The notes beneath the pieces are model-generated. The model searched no databases and was not told the DNA's origin. It saw only the letters and a program-made list of their open reading frames with translations. The translations under genes and the position numbers were made by a program. From Salvator merianae (Eukaryota > Chordata > Lepidosauria > Squamata > Teiidae), in assembly GCA_003586115.2 (NCBI GenBank), contig QVOM02000025.1:47326229-47390228 (forward strand): DNA of 64,000 nucleotides, in the 5' to 3' direction. This document shows, one piece after another, positions 11,440-23,894 of the stretch (position 1 is the first letter of the stretch; the number at the start of each line of letters is the position of its first letter).

Positions 11440-13373
11440 GGGCATATCACATAGACATGAAGCTCCAGACAAAAAGATATATCTAAAGAAAAATATAATG
11501 TAGTCTGCACAAACTGCAGGGCAAGTATCAGAAAAGCTAAAGCTAGAAATGAATTGAGGCTTGCAAGAGAGACTAAAAACAATAAAAAAGGGTTTTGGGG
11601 ATATGTCAAAAGCAAAAGAAAAGTTAAAGAGGCTATAGGATGTTTACAGAGTGAAAATGGTGAACTGATAAAAAATGATATTGAGAAGGCTGAGCTTCTG
11701 AACTCCTATTTTGTATCTGTTTTCTCTAAGAAAGATAGCGTAACAGCGACTGACCTTCGTTGTGCTAGTGAAGGAATAAGAGAATCAAAGCACATAATCA
11801 AAACAGAGAGGGTAAGGGAATACTTAGCTAATTTAAATGAATTTAAGTCTCCAGGTCCAGATGGATTACATCCTAGGGTACTGAAGGAATTAGCAGGGGT
11901 TATTGCTGAACCACTTGCTGTAATCTTTGAAAATTCATGGAGAACAGGAGAAGTCCCAGATGATTGGAGAAGGGCAAACGTTGTCCCTATCTTCAAAAAA
12001 GGGAAGAAGGTGGACCCAGGGAACTACAGGCCTGTTAGCCTGACTTCAATACCAGGAAAGATTTTTGAACAAAGTATTAAACAACATGTATGCCAGCATC
12101 TGGATGGGAATTCAGTAATTAACCGTAGTCAACATGGGTTTGTAACAAACAAGTCATGTCAGACTAATCTAATTTCATTCTATGACAAAATCACTGAATG
12201 GGTTGACCAGGGAAATGCCGTAGACATAGTATATCTTGACTTCACCAAAGCATTTGACAAAGTATCTCATACCATCCTCATTGAAAAAATGATCAAATAT
12301 GGGATTGACAAGGTAACTGTTAGGTGGGTTCATAACTGGCTTAGTGATCGTACTCAAAGAGTGGTTATAAATGGCTGCACATCCAATTGGAAGAAAGTCT
12401 CAAGCAGTGTACCCCAAGGCTCTGTGCTGGGCCCAGTTATGTTTAACATTTTTATAAATGATCTGGATGAGGGAGTTGAGGGGAAACTGATCAAATTTGC
12501 TGATGACACAAAGCTAGGGGGGGTTGCTAACACTAGAGAAGAGAGAGAGAGGATTCAAAAAGATTTAGAAAAACTTGAACAATGGGCTGCAACTAATAGA
12601 ATGGTATTTAACAAGGAAAAATGCAAGGTACTACATCTGGGCAAGAAAAATGAAAAAAACACATATAGAATGGGAGGAATCCGGCTGAGCAGCAGCACAT
12701 GTGAAAAGGACCTGGGTGTCCTAGTAGATCATAGATTGAACATGAGTCAACAGTGCGAAGCAGCTGCAAAAAAGGCAAACACAATCCTGGGGTGTATTAA
12801 GAGAAGCATAGAGTCCAGATCGCGTGAAGTTATTATCCCTCTCTACTCTGCCTTGGTCAGACCTCATCTGGAGTACTGTGTCCAGTTCTGGGCACCCCAG
12901 TTTAAAAAAGACACTTACAAACTGGAGCAGGTTCAAAGGAGAGCTACCAAGATGGTGAATGGTCTACAAACCATGTCCTATGACGAACGGTTAAAGGAAC
13001 TAGGAATGTTTAGCCTACAAAAAAGAAGACTGAGAGGGGACATGATAGCTGTCTACAAATACCTAAAGGGCTGTCACAGTGCAGAAGGATCAGACCTGTT
13101 CTCACTTGCACAAGGAAGGACTAGAAGCAACGGGATGAAACTGCAGGGGAAAAGATTCAGATTAGATGTTAGAAAATTTTTTATGACAGTAAGGACGATC
13201 AACCAGTGGAATAGGTTGCCGCAGGAGGTGGTGAGTTCCCCTTCGATGGAGGTCTTCAAGCGGAGACTGGATGACCATTTATCGGGGATGGTTTAGGTAA
13301 TCCTGCATTGAGCAGGGGGTTGGACTTGATGATCCAGGAGGTCCCTTCCAACTCTATGTTTCTATGTTTCTAG
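11440..13373 (+). mobile_element. CR1 LINE, 5'-truncated, young
   Basis: The insertion begins between the endonuclease and reverse transcriptase regions and runs to the true CR1 3' end. The stop codon is followed by about 77 bases of 3' UTR ('ggacttgatgatccaggag', then 'cccttccaactctatg') and an octamer tail of two CTATGTTT units. The endonuclease domain is missing, as usual for CR1 insertions that stop reverse transcription early. The uninterrupted frame suggests recent insertion. The tail differs from the TTCTTATG-type tail at 44337 and 58352, so it is a separate CR1 subfamily. Confidence 0.93.
11461..13296 (+). CDS. CR1 ORF2 fragment: reverse transcriptase, frame intact
   Basis: The frame is open for 611 codons from just after a TGA at 11458 to TAG at 13294. 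Counting from the TTG codon at 11554, it shows SPGPDG (99-104), PIFKKG (145-150), NYRPVSL (157-163), YLDFTKAFD with the first catalytic Asp (227-235), VPQGSVLGP (286-294) and FADD with the catalytic Asp pair (315-318). The thumb/C-terminal CR1 block ends in NQWNRLPQEVV and FKRRLD. The protein would copy its own RNA at the nicked target site. The endonuclease is missing and no start codon or promoter is evident, so this is a remnant and not an expressed gene. Its domains are nonetheless undamaged. Confidence 0.9.
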   Translation, partial: SSRQKDISKEKYNVVCTNCRASIRKAKARNELRLARETKNNKKGFWGYVKSKRKVKEAIGCLQSENGELIKNDIEKAELLNSYFVSVFSKKDSVTATDLRCASEGIRESKHIIKTERVREYLANLNEFKSPGPDGLHPRVLKELAGVIAEPLAVIFENSWRTGEVPDDWRRANVVPIFKKGKKVDPGNYRPVSLTSIPGKIFEQSIKQHVCQHLDGNSVINRSQHGFVTNKSCQTNLISFYDKITEWVDQGNAVDIVYLDFTKAFDKVSHTILIEKMIKYGIDKVTVRWVHNWLSDRTQRVVINGCTSNWKKVSSSVPQGSVLGPVMFNIFINDLDEGVEGKLIKFADDTKLGGVANTREERERIQKDLEKLEQWAATNRMVFNKEKCKVLHLGKKNEKNTYRMGGIRLSSSTCEKDLGVLVDHRLNMSQQCEAAAKKANTILGCIKRSIESRSREVIIPLYSALVRPHLEYCVQFWAPQFKKDTYKLEQVQRRATKMVNGLQTMSYDERLKELGMFSLQKRRLRGDMIAVYKYLKGCHSAEGSDLFSLAQGRTRSNGMKLQGKRFRLDVRKFFMTVRTINQWNRLPQEVVSSPSMEVFKRRLDDHLSGMV

Positions 13374-16177
13374 ATTTGCAGCATGATCACCCAACAAGCC
13401 ATTGTGAATTTAGTCCAACTTTGTTCCTTCATTCCTCAGGTATGAATTTTTACCTTATATTAAAAAGTAGAGGGCCACCTGCATTATGGCTGTTTCAAAG
13501 TCAGAGTGGGATTCTCATCAAAGGCACTTTTCTATTTATCTTTTTCAAAACACAGTACACTTCTAAATACTTTTTAAAAAATCTATAACATCTTATATAC
13601 TTTTTTATGCTTTTGATTTGAAAATAGGCTTCTTATTTTCAAACATTTGTGAAATTCAAAGGTTAAATTTATTCTAATTTTTGCATCTGTACCTTATATG
13701 AAAATTTGGTCAATATCTACTAATTACTTCTCAACTATCCTTGGCAGAACAGAATTCTTGACTTCTTCTTAGAAGTAATATGGTAGTTTTTCTTAGGCTC
13801 TTTTCTTCTTAATAAGAAAGGGATAAGGTTGGAAAAGTCAGTGGAAGTCTTTATTATGACTTCAGCTGCATTTTGACTGGAGATGCCAGAAAATCTCTAT
13901 AGCAGGACCTGCACATGGCACAGTATCTTTCACTGGGCTGGGCTGGATCAAGTGATCTGGCCCAAGAAAGGACAGCCAGCAACCTGAGCCAAGGAACATC
14001 CATTGTGGTTGCCCATCCTGGAACAGCTTCAGAGGCTAGGAACAAAAGACGCTAACTTCCGAAGGTCCCAGCTGGGATTGTTTTACCAGGGCTCCTAGAA
14101 GTGGAATACTTCTAGGGCCACTTTCATGATCAACAATGTTGGGATCCTCATACCAAATAGACCAAGCCAGCCACTGGTCCACCACTAGGGAACACTTTGG
14201 CTAATGCTTTAAAGTGATCTCTCATTAAAACGTAGTTTGTTGCCATTTTTGCATCATGGAGCACTCCAGTGCCTCAGGCCATGTGGATGTGGCATTGCAC
14301 AGGAGATACAGTCTCCTGGTGGAACAGTTCTTTCATGTGGATGAGGCATTCCTCATGGTAGGGTGGCCCAGATGGATGAAGCCTGTTTAGAAAGCTATTT
14401 TCTTTGGAATTTCTCTTTAAACTCATTCATAGTTTTTGCTAATGTTCCACTCCAAGATGGTAATATTTAGAAAAAGGAAATAAACAAAAATAATATATGC
14501 CCCAGCAATTTTATGACACTTCTTTTACAGAGATTTAAAGGTGTAAAGGTGTTAAATGTTTTCCATTCCCCTATCATAAGTGATGTGGAATGGAATCAGA
14601 AAAACTGTGTTGCATTTTAATTTTAAGTGTACAAAATGAAAAGAGAAGGAAAAATGCAATACATCTGATGGTCTTAATGGAAGCCCAACAAATACTAAAA
14701 TTAATTTCATGAAAGTTAATTGAAGTATGGGCAGTGGCTTGTAGATTTAAGGGAAGGTGATTGCAGGTGCTGGCTGGATCATTTCTTACCGGGGGGGGGG
14801 ATGTTTTTCCTTGGTGCGCTGATATACAATATGTTCAGGGAGTAACACATGTTTTTTCGTGGTCAGCAGCTATCTGACTAGCACCTCTGTTTACCCACCC
14901 TTAAAGCTATAAGCCACCACTGAATATGGGACTCTTGTCTTCAAGCTTCAGCTAATTATACCTTCTCAGTTCTATTGCAAATTTTTTGGTAAAGAAAATC
15001 TGATTCATATGCAGCGTGTCTAGTAGTACTGCTTCTTACATTAAGTTATTAAATGCTTTACTCTCATTCAGAGAAACTTGAGATTTTTGCCTCCTCCTCT
15101 GACTTAAACAGGACTGTTGATGCTATGCATAAGTAGGACTTAAACATTTAAGTTTTTTTTTTTTTTTTTAAAGAAATATAAAAATGTATACACTTGCATC
15201 ACCAGGAGCAAAGCTTGCTTTTAATATCTTGGAAAGATATTAATCTCTAGTGTGCTTCTGAATTACATATCCACAACTACGTTCATTCCTTTGAACTCAT
15301 CCATTGCAGGGACTTTAAAGCTAGATTATAACTCATTTACTTTCTCTTTAACCTTCCAGAATTCAGGATTTTCAAGCATTATGGAACACCCTTATTTTGT
15401 ACGAATGTCATTCAAAGCTGTTAGAAATCTGAAGAATCCTCTGGCAGGGGGAAAAAGTATAATTAAAAGATCACTCATTTAACTTTAATCACAGTTGCAT
15501 AACTGGCAATGTTTAATAATTTTCCAGAATGCATTAAAAAGGAATGAGCCAAAGTTTAAGAATAAGCAGTAAATTCTGTATTTTTAGAAGAAAAGCTTGT
15601 CTTAATTTTATAGCCATGACATTTAAAAAGACACCTGGACCAAAAACAAAACAACAACAACAAAAATTAAAAACAGCAACACAGAGCATTCACAGGGTAA
15701 TTATGGCAACATGTAAGTTACTGAGCACTGCACAAAGTAATGAGTATAAGTTTTCATCATCACAAGACAAAAATATTGGCATCTGGTAGGATGGGAAATG
15801 GCAGGTTTGACTTTTGTTGCATATGGCTGATTTTCCTTTTTACTATGTTAACAACCAACTGTTCCTTTCTAATATTCCCTCCAGAGTTTTAATAACCTAC
15901 TGTGGGAAATATATAGAAAAGACTTGTAAGATACCTGTTGCAGAGGTACTGAGAGTAGAGAACTGGTGGGTATGTGTTAGGGAGCAACTTACAGACCAAA
16001 CAGCAGGAGTACTAGAAATCACTGGAACCTTAGAATCAATATCACCTTGAAAGTAAAGCAACATATCCAGCTGGTAAAATCTGGACACAGTGATTTGTAT
16101 TTTTTTGGGGTGGGGGGTGGGCGGGAAGAAATGGTAATAGCAATAGGCCTAACTAGAAACTGAAAATTAAGATCTAG
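13374..16177. other. Unassigned stretch
   Basis: No convincing gene or named repeat is present. It contains a G10 run (about 14791), a T-rich run (15152-15170) and a 9-bp hairpin (CCTAGAAGT/ACTTCTAGG) near 14092-14115. Short plus frames at 15252, 15544 and 15814 show no family motifs. Confidence 0.4.
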
Positions 16178-16685
16178 GGGCCTTTTCTCACTGGCTGGTA
16201 TAATGATCCAGCACAAGGTTGACCCCACTTCTGGGACTCTCTCTTCCACACTCTGGTGCACTCTAGAGAGGCTAGCCCCTGCTAACCTGCTGCATCAGCA
16301 CTGGACAGAGCATACTTTGATCTAGGTGGCCAAAATGGCCACCTAGACCATGAAACCAGTAGACTTTTTTTAACAGGTGTACTGGTTTTTAACAGGTGTA
16401 CTGGCAGATCAGGGACCACTGGAAAAGAACAGGGAGGATTATGTAACAGTGCATGCCTCCTTGTGCCTATTTAACATGGGGCCCATTTTGGTGACATACC
16501 AAATTGCGTCATCAAAATGGGTTCCTCTAGGGCTCTTTAACAGGATTTTGGCAAAGGAATTTGAAGGAATAATTACTAATGCTCTGGTAAGCTTTGAAGA
16601 GAGTCCCCTGGGTTTTGAAGAGGTTGTTGGGCGCTTGGTGTATGCTAGTTTGTCTGCTTCAGGAGGAACTTATTTCTACTGCTAG
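16178..16685. other. Possible Harbinger-like left end and unassigned sequence
   Basis: GGGGCCTTTTCTCACTGG at 16177-16194 resembles the GGGCCTKTTYGCACT terminus of the other Harbinger-like copies, but I found no matching right end. Downstream are a 27-base hairpin (16321-16347) and a tandem duplication of 'ttaacaggtgtactgg' (about 16371-16403). The plus frame at 16377-16685 is open for 102 codons but matches nothing I know. Confidence 0.25.
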
Positions 16686-16949
16686 ACTGAGAACATGGTC
16701 TGAGGGAGGAAGAGCCTGTAGTTGCTACTGATTCAAAGGAGCTAGGCAGAAGAACCACATTATTTATCTGGGAGAAGCAAGCTCAGTTTGAATGACCTGT
16801 ACATTGTAACAGTGCACAAAGTACAAACTGAAAACTTCAAAGTTTTTTTTTTTTTTTTTTAATGAAATATTCTTTTTTTTATATTTTAAAAAGTAAACTA
16901 CTAGTAACCAAAAGTAAAATAATTTAGATAGTAACAAAGTAACAAAAAG

Positions 16950-16951
<2 letters not shown>

Positions 16952-16994
<43 letters not shown>
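16952..16994. repeat. (TG)n(TA)n microsatellite
   Basis: About 15 TG units are followed by seven TA units. Confidence 0.95.
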
Positions 16995-17129
16995 AATTAA
17001 AAAAATAACATTATATTTTAAATAGTTTCAAAGGTAAAATTATGTAAATAGTAACAAGAATAAAATAATTTTAAAGGTAGATAGCAATAGGAGGGGCTTT
17101 TTAGTGTTTTGTATCAAATGCCACATGTA

Positions 17130-18070
17130 TGACTATCATACATGTGCATGTACTTGATGTAATGAGATCCTCACTCAGGGAACAGATTTCTTCCCGTAAA
17201 TCCAAGCAACTGACATGGAGAAGCAGACGGGGGGAAGGCACATGGACTAGCATCCATCTGTCTTGAAGAGTGAAGGTCTCCAGCAGATAAGACACCTGGG
17301 TGAGAAGGAGAGACAGGATTCCTTAACTGGGATTCCTTCCATAGATGATGTGCCTATATCCTCCTGTATCAAGGAAATTCCTCCATACTTGGTGTGTGTA
17401 TGGGGGGTTGTAGTGGGTGATTTGATTATTAGAAATATAGAGAGACAGGTTGACCATATGGTGACTTGCCTGCTGTGTCCAAAGGTTGTGGACTTCACAT
17501 ACCCTCCAGGTAGATAGTTCTGGAAGGAGTGAGTGGTTAGGGTATTTATTGGTAGAGGAAGCTGGAACGTCTAGTAATAGATAAAAAACATATTATTCAC
17601 AAAACAGAAACCTGGTGGTCTGATCAAAATGAATGATTTACTATTATCACAGGTTACAAACTAGAGAGGAAGGATAGGAAAGGGTGAATTAACAGGTGGT
17701 GTAGCCTTGTACATTAAAAAAGAGATTGAATCTTATGATCTGGAATGTCTGGGAAGCAATTAAAAGCAACAACAAAACAAAACAATAATTTAGAAAAGTG
17801 AAGGTTTGTCCTAATGAGGAGAAAAGGAAGGAACATTTATTCTGGCAGAATAGATGCAAGGCAGCAATCAGGAATACTAACAAGGATTTTGAGGAGTACA
17901 TTGCTAAAAACAGAACTTCTTCAAATACATCAGAAGTAGGAATCCAACCAGGAATTTAGTTGAACTATTAGATGAGATATAGGTGAAAGGAGGTAAAGAA
18001 TATACAGAGATTGCAGAAAGGCTAAATGAATTATTTGCTTCAATTGCCACTAAAGGAGGCAGAGGACGTA
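17130..18070 (+). mobile_element. CR1 LINE fragment with internal deletions
   Basis: This is the same CR1 subfamily as the antisense copy at 44337-48260. From 17396 the frame reads VVVGDLIIRNIERQVDHMV, matching that copy's ORF1. From about 17600 come endonuclease remnants (ETWWSDQNE-like, KLERKDRKG, GGVALYIKKEIESY). From about 17815 comes the linker before the reverse transcriptase. About 40% of the intact length between landmarks is missing. It ends near the microsatellite at 18168. Confidence 0.8.
17263..17517 (+). pseudogene. CR1 ORF1 remnant (SGNH-like domain start)
   Basis: This 84-codon frame contains VVVGDLIIRN followed by QVDHMVTCLLCPKVVDF. It corresponds to residues 20-54 of the antisense copy's ORF1. 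The block-I motif reads GDL where SGNH hydrolases have GDS. The frame stops at 17515, well before the HVGTSD and DRLHLN motifs. Confidence 0.75.
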
Positions 18071-18167
18071 TGCCTGTTGTGTTACACATCCTTTAATAAT
18101 ACTATAGGTACTTTGCCCCAAAACACAGAATTTCCTCCCCCCTCTGTCTGCCTACAAACAAAAGCAA

Positions 18168-18220
18168 AACACACACACACACACACATATCTATATCTAT
18201 ATCTATATCTATATCTATAC

Positions 18221-18256
<36 letters not shown>
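18168..18256. repeat. (CA)n(TATATC)n(TA)n(GA)n compound microsatellite
   Basis: Four simple-repeat blocks lie back to back. Frames through it, giving Tyr/Leu or Ile/Asp repeats, are artefacts. Confidence 0.95.
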
Positions 18257-18812
18257 TCCAGAAAATGATGGAGATGCAGGCAGGAGACAGGTTCAAATTG
18301 CAACAAATTAGAAAGCAGAAGAATGACAGCAGAACCGTCTAATGATTGGGCCCTAACTGGGGACTGTTTTTATCACTAATTCTAGCATGGAAGCTATCCC
18401 TCAAAATGTGGAAACACCTCAGGGCTGGAGATAAGTGGGATTCCATTGTGTTTCTATGGACAGTTTGAAAAAAAACTCCAAAGTACCTGTAACGACAAGG
18501 GCAAAAGTTATGTGTTTGATGCAGACTTTTGGGATGTGGGCAGACGAACAACTGTGTACGTGCCATCTGCAAATCACATCTCTAGGTGACTGCACATATG
18601 TGATGATAAATGTTTGATATTACTGTCAGACAGAAAACATTGGAGTAGCATTCATAGAGAAAAGCTTGTCAAATGTTGGGGTAGAGTCCCCTTTTCCAGA
18701 CCAAATGACTTTGTAATGCCATTCCTAAATGTTTACATTAGGAATCCACATCTGCATGCAAAGAATGTTGACATACATTTCTTAATGATAGGGTGCAGAT
18801 TAATATATTTTG
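18257..18812. other. Unassigned stretch
   Basis: No recognisable gene. A small inverted repeat, ATTCCTAA...TTAGGAAT, lies near 18721-18745. Confidence 0.4.
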
Positions 18813-19268
18813 GTATTCTGAATAGAATGCACCAGTTCTGGCTGGTTTTTCAAGGACTGCCATTCAACTTAGTCAATAGGACATTTGGAGCACTGATTGC
18901 TTCAATGAAGAATACTTCCTTGTGGAGAAAAGGGTGAGGGTCCAGACAAAATGTAAACCTGTAGTTTTAAAATGGAAATTTCCTGTTTTAAGATGGAGGT
19001 CAGATTATCTTGGTTTAGAACTTCCAGGTATCATGCACCATACAACATGGTCCATCTCCTGAACCTGCAAAAAAATCCTCATTCAGTTATTATTTTAATA
19101 TATTTTTTAATATGTTCATTTTATATTTTGTTTTCTATTGCCATTACCTGACCTGAGACCTTTAGGTATAGGATGGAATAAAAATGCAGACAAATAAATA
19201 ATTTAGACTTTCCTGAAATAAAGCACTGTCATATCTTAGGTACCAGGGCAACTTAGTTTAAATTAAAA
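18813..19268 (+). repeat. Unnamed dispersed repeat, copy A
   Basis: Blocks such as 'caccagttctggc', 'ggagcactgattgcttcaa', 'tttcctg', 'gtcagattatct' and 'taccagggcaactta' recur in the same order and orientation at 34068-34366. Copy A carries about 150 extra bases near 19050-19200. Neither copy encodes a recognisable protein, and no termini or target duplication were found. Confidence 0.6.
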
Positions 19269-19456
19269 GGGATAAATGCTGATACTACCTTTGATTATCC
19301 TTCATTTTCCAGACTCAAAGATCCTATCAAAGCCTGTCTTACACTATCTTTGTAGATCTAGGGTTCCTGCCTTAGGCTATTTCTTCAACCTCGGAACAGA
19401 ACAAGTTGATCTGTTCTGGGACAGGCAACCCATCCTATGCTGTGCTGGGTTGCAAC

Positions 19457-19668
19457 TAGGGATGTTCCAATTTCGATTTGTATGCAAAAATTTGTTCAGA
19501 GATTCATTTTTGCAGATTTTCACATCAAAACAAAAATGACTTTTTTTTTCACGCTTATGGGTTTCCAATCAAAAACAAAAAAGCGAAATCCTTTGAATAT
19601 TCACATTTTCACAGTTTTTTGCTATGTTTAAACCATGAAAGTGGCATTTTCAATGGGAAACCCTAGCC
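19457..19668. mobile_element. hAT-like element fragment
   Basis: It begins TAGGGATGTTCC, and its interior matches the 55842-56188 copy ('aaaatgacttttt', 'aaaacaaaaaag', 'ttcac...tgtttaaacca', 'tggcattttcaat'). The right end is missing, so no target duplication can be tested. Confidence 0.55.
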
Positions 19669-22600
19669 CCAGTGTCTCATTTTGTCCAGAGTGGACAAAG
19701 CATGCTAAGAGGGGGCATCCTTCTGCTGTCCTTCACCAGAGTGCAGAAGGCAGACCTCTAGAACTCTTCTGAAAATGGGCTACCAGTAAGTGTGGAAAGG
19801 ACCTCCACCTTTTCAGAGCAAGGTTCCATACACATCCATTCCACCAACACCCAGAATAAGTGCTCTAGAAGCCAACACAGAGGTAGTGACTATGTTGGGT
19901 GTGATTAATTTGCTTTGCTGGGAATGCCAGTCTCCAAAGGAACACTGTATATGTGGCTTGGAAAAAGCCATACATCATTGTTTTTATGCTGAAACCATCT
20001 TATAGACTCATTGTATGATGCAATCTGCTTGTAGATTATTTCTAAAAATATAGTTTCCTTTTTTATTTTGGAGATTATCTTGCTTAGCAGGGAACTAAAA
20101 AAAAGGAGCTCAATTTGTAGTTATTTCATAATGCACCAAATAAAATGATTAAGAATCATGTCTACATGATAGGTAGCTTTAGAGTAACAACATATCGACA
20201 TTGCCAGAAATTTGCTTATACACTAAAAATAAATTCAAACTAATTAAGTATCACCCACTCTTGCAATCAAACCAGATGGCATAGAAATCAGGTCTCTCTA
20301 TCTGGATGTCTGCATTCTTCATTCTATATAAACTTAGCATCCATCTGTTTTTCAAGAACTTGAGCAAAGGTCATCTGTAAATTTGCTGAGTTTCAGCAGG
20401 AATTTTTATATATTGTTTTGAAACAATGTTCTTAAACAAAATTATCATGTTGAATTGAAACAATTTGCTGATTACAAGTGAGCTACTAATAGGCCTGCAG
20501 TCTAATTCATATGTAGATTTTTTTAAAGAAATATTGACTGGTTTTCTTCACAGTTATTAGAATCGGAGGGTAAGACAGTGATCAGAGATTCACTGTATCC
20601 ACCATCCATTGATATGGAATCAATTAGCTTAAAACAATACATCTAGAATTATTTTTATGATTTGGGGGTATGACAAAAGGTGGCACTAAGGATTAGTGTA
20701 GCTTCCATAACACCCCAGTTGAAGATGGACAGAGAGGTGTGTCTTTCTGTTTTGGGGTGGTGGTGGTGGTAATGTTGCTCTGCCTAAAGCACTATATATA
20801 TCAGATTGCCAGTTATAACACAGAAGGTCTGAAGAGTAGATCTTCTGTCAACCTGAAGGATCAGCATAAATATGAATCTCCACTTCTACTATTATCAAAA
20901 ATGGGCAAAAAATAAAAGGCCTTCAAAGTTCAAATTTTGTGAAATTTGACGAAATTCTGTAACATTTCTATCAAAAGTTTGAGCCTAGCTGCTTGCTTTT
21001 CACATCAGCTACTGACATATATATCCTGAAGGTGAGTGAATGAGGAATACATTCTCAGGGACTTCTTTAAAGCTATTTCTTTATTTCATTATATCATATA
21101 TATCCTGATGTATCATTATTACCATTATGATCCATAATTCTAGGTCCTAGAGTGCTGTGTCACCAAAAAACAGTGCTCTACCAAGGTACAGATGCCTCTG
21201 AACCACAAAAATGGATGTTGGCATCATTAGCACATAGGTTGCAAGTACAGAGTGAATCTCTGTACTAGACCATAATCTATGTCTCACCATCAGAACTGCT
21301 TTTTCAAAAGCAGCGAGAAAAGATTAAAAAACAAACTGGTCTTTGCCTAAATCATAGGGCTTGGAAAAACATTTGCATAATCAGGGCTGAATCAGAGGAA
21401 GTCCATTCTTCCCCTCAGATGGCTTGACGACAGCTAATCTGATCTTGGGAGAATTTTAAAGATAATGAAGAGCTATTATTAGCAGCAGACTTGGATATAT
21501 ATCTGGAAGACTCTCATTAAGAATGCAAGGCAGATGTTTGAAAACTGGTTGGACCCAGAGGATGGCTTTTGTTTGAGGTAAAGGTCACCCATTTAAGCAC
21601 ATCAACCCTGTCCAGAGTGTGTTCCTCCATTTACACTCAGGAGGAAAAGAGCACCAAATATGGACAACAGTGACACAAGGACTACATCATTTACCCCACC
21701 CCTTCAGGTTTTCCCCACTGGAGGTTGCCCATTGACTTCTATTAATGCAAGACATTAGTCCCACCCCTGGATAGATCCTAGGATTAGAGACAGCCTCCCA
21801 GGTCCAGATGTGCATAAAATCCATACCAAAAGTAACCCAACACACAAAGAGACACTAAGACATGCTATGTCCTTGCCATCTCCATGATATGCTGCTGTCA
21901 CTTTGAAAATGCTGCTATATACAAGAAGAAGCAGTGTTCTACTCAGCTTTGCGCTGTTTTACTTGCCTGCTATCTTTCTGCTTCAGCCCAATGCAGCTCT
22001 GCTTGCCTGGATTCTGATCTGTGCCTTGATGAGGGCACAGAGCCGAATCATTGCTTTTGCTACTTTGCTGACACAAAGTTGTGCTCTTATGGAGCTTGGC
22101 AACTCTGCTGGAACTTTACTGGATTTCAGAACTTTCTCACCATGAACTCATCCATGAACTCAAACCCCTTTGCCTCTGAGGGTGAGACCTGGCTGCTCCT
22201 GACTGACCTAGGATGCACTTTTGTTAGGATAGGACATATTTAGGATAGTTTTCCCCTTCCTTTCTTTTCTATCTTAGTTCCACCTGCCTAAATTGGCCTA
22301 CAATTACCTGAGATTTCCACCTTATTTGATCACTTGTGCATACTCAGTATGCTGGAAGGAGGGAGACCTTGGTCTTTTACTATACAGGCACTGCTTGCAG
22401 CTCTACAGCCTTGACAGTTTACCTGGTAAGCTGATTGCTATCAAAAGCTGTAATTTCTGTATTTTTTACACTGTTTATGAGCTTTTTGCTTGTTCTTAAT
22501 AAAGCCAATGTTCTGATTCAACCTGCTCTTTGCCTAGAGGTATTTTTCTTCTCATCTGATCATTATTTTACAGAAGTACCATGCCAGTTTACCATTTTTA

Positions 22601-23894
22601 TAGCCATAGTGTAAAGATCTTATTTTTGAAGTAGTTGCTGGGGTGAACTACCTTCCCCATTAAAACCAGTAAACCCGGTGCTCTGCTTGCAACACTAACA
22701 TGAGTGTTTCTGGTCAAGATTAGAGACAGTTAGAACTTCAGCTGTCTTTCTTTCCCATTATCAAAGTGTCTAACTTGATCACTTTTTCTTTTCCTTCCAG
22801 CTGACACATTATATGCTTCTAAGGTGAATGCTAATCTTTTCCCCTTCATTTTCTCTCTCTGTGCTTCATGAAACAATCATTTACTCTTGGGCGGATGCTT
22901 TTCTTTGGTACCTTTACAATTTTCCATGCTCCCTCAGGCAGAAACTTCTACCTTGTTTTCCAGTGGCTCTGTTTTGTCTCTTCTTCTATCACTTATCACT
23001 TAATTTTGTGATTAAAAGGAATGAAAATAATGGAATTAATAACTATAATAATACATATTCAATGCAAATTTTGTGGCATATGCAAAGTACCTCATTAGAA
23101 AATATCAGTACCGGAGTTAAGAGCAAACAGATAATCTTTTCCTATATAATGATTTTAACACAATTTGGACAATTTAACTCACCTCTGTAGATAGTTCTTC
23201 AGTTGATCAAAGAGAATTTCATGATCAAAGGTGCTTTTTACAGATGTAAAAGAGAAAGTAAGGGGAAAAAAAAACCTTCATGGAGTAAGCATAAATTTAC
23301 TCTGCTTCTCATTACTCTTACCAATTCTAAGACTTATACAATAGACAAAAAATCTAGAGTGAAAATTAGCCTGTAGAATGCATTAAGAAATACCTTTCAT
23401 CTATTATACATAAAATCATTGAAAAATCTTGGGGAGTGGACCAGAAGATAAAGTTCTTTTAATGGATCACAGTCTTAATGTTGGTGATGTGGGGAGGGGT
23501 CAGTATCATCTGACAACTGAAATTCATGCAGCTGCAGAGTATCACTTTAGTCTAGATTCTAAATGTACAGATTTACAATTTAAGTTACACTTGAATGTAA
23601 GGAAACCAATAATGTAATTATTATTATTATTTCTTGGAGACATAGTATAATTGTGGAAAGGTTTAGAAACCAATTATTAGCTAAAGTACCTTCCAGTAAG
23701 GTAGTAGTTCAGAAGTCATAGAATCATCATTAACCAAGACTGCCACATGATCTCTGCTGGATCAGATCAAAGGTTTTATTATGTTTTCACATAACAGTTT
23801 TAACAGTTTAACTTTCCATGCATCTCTCACTGGAGATCATTGGAATATGGGAAATAAGTAAGAGAGAAGCAATAATTCCTTTTTGCCTCTCTTA
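19669..23894. other. Unassigned stretch
   Basis: About 4.2 kb without a recognised gene or element. An AATAAA signal at 22498-22503 follows two overlapping frames at 21884-22243 and 21903-22145. This could be the 3' part of an old LTR or transcript, but no termini were found. A strong acceptor-like site ends at 22800 (pyrimidine tract then CAG), followed 23 bases later by AAG/GTGAAT. That is too short to call as an exon. Confidence 0.35.

Noticed and set aside
18082..18306. Tyr/Ile/Asp repeat frames
   Set aside because: They are translations of a compound microsatellite.
22777..22823. Strong acceptor followed after 23 bases by AAG/GTGAAT
   Set aside because: A 23-base microexon cannot be supported from sequence alone.
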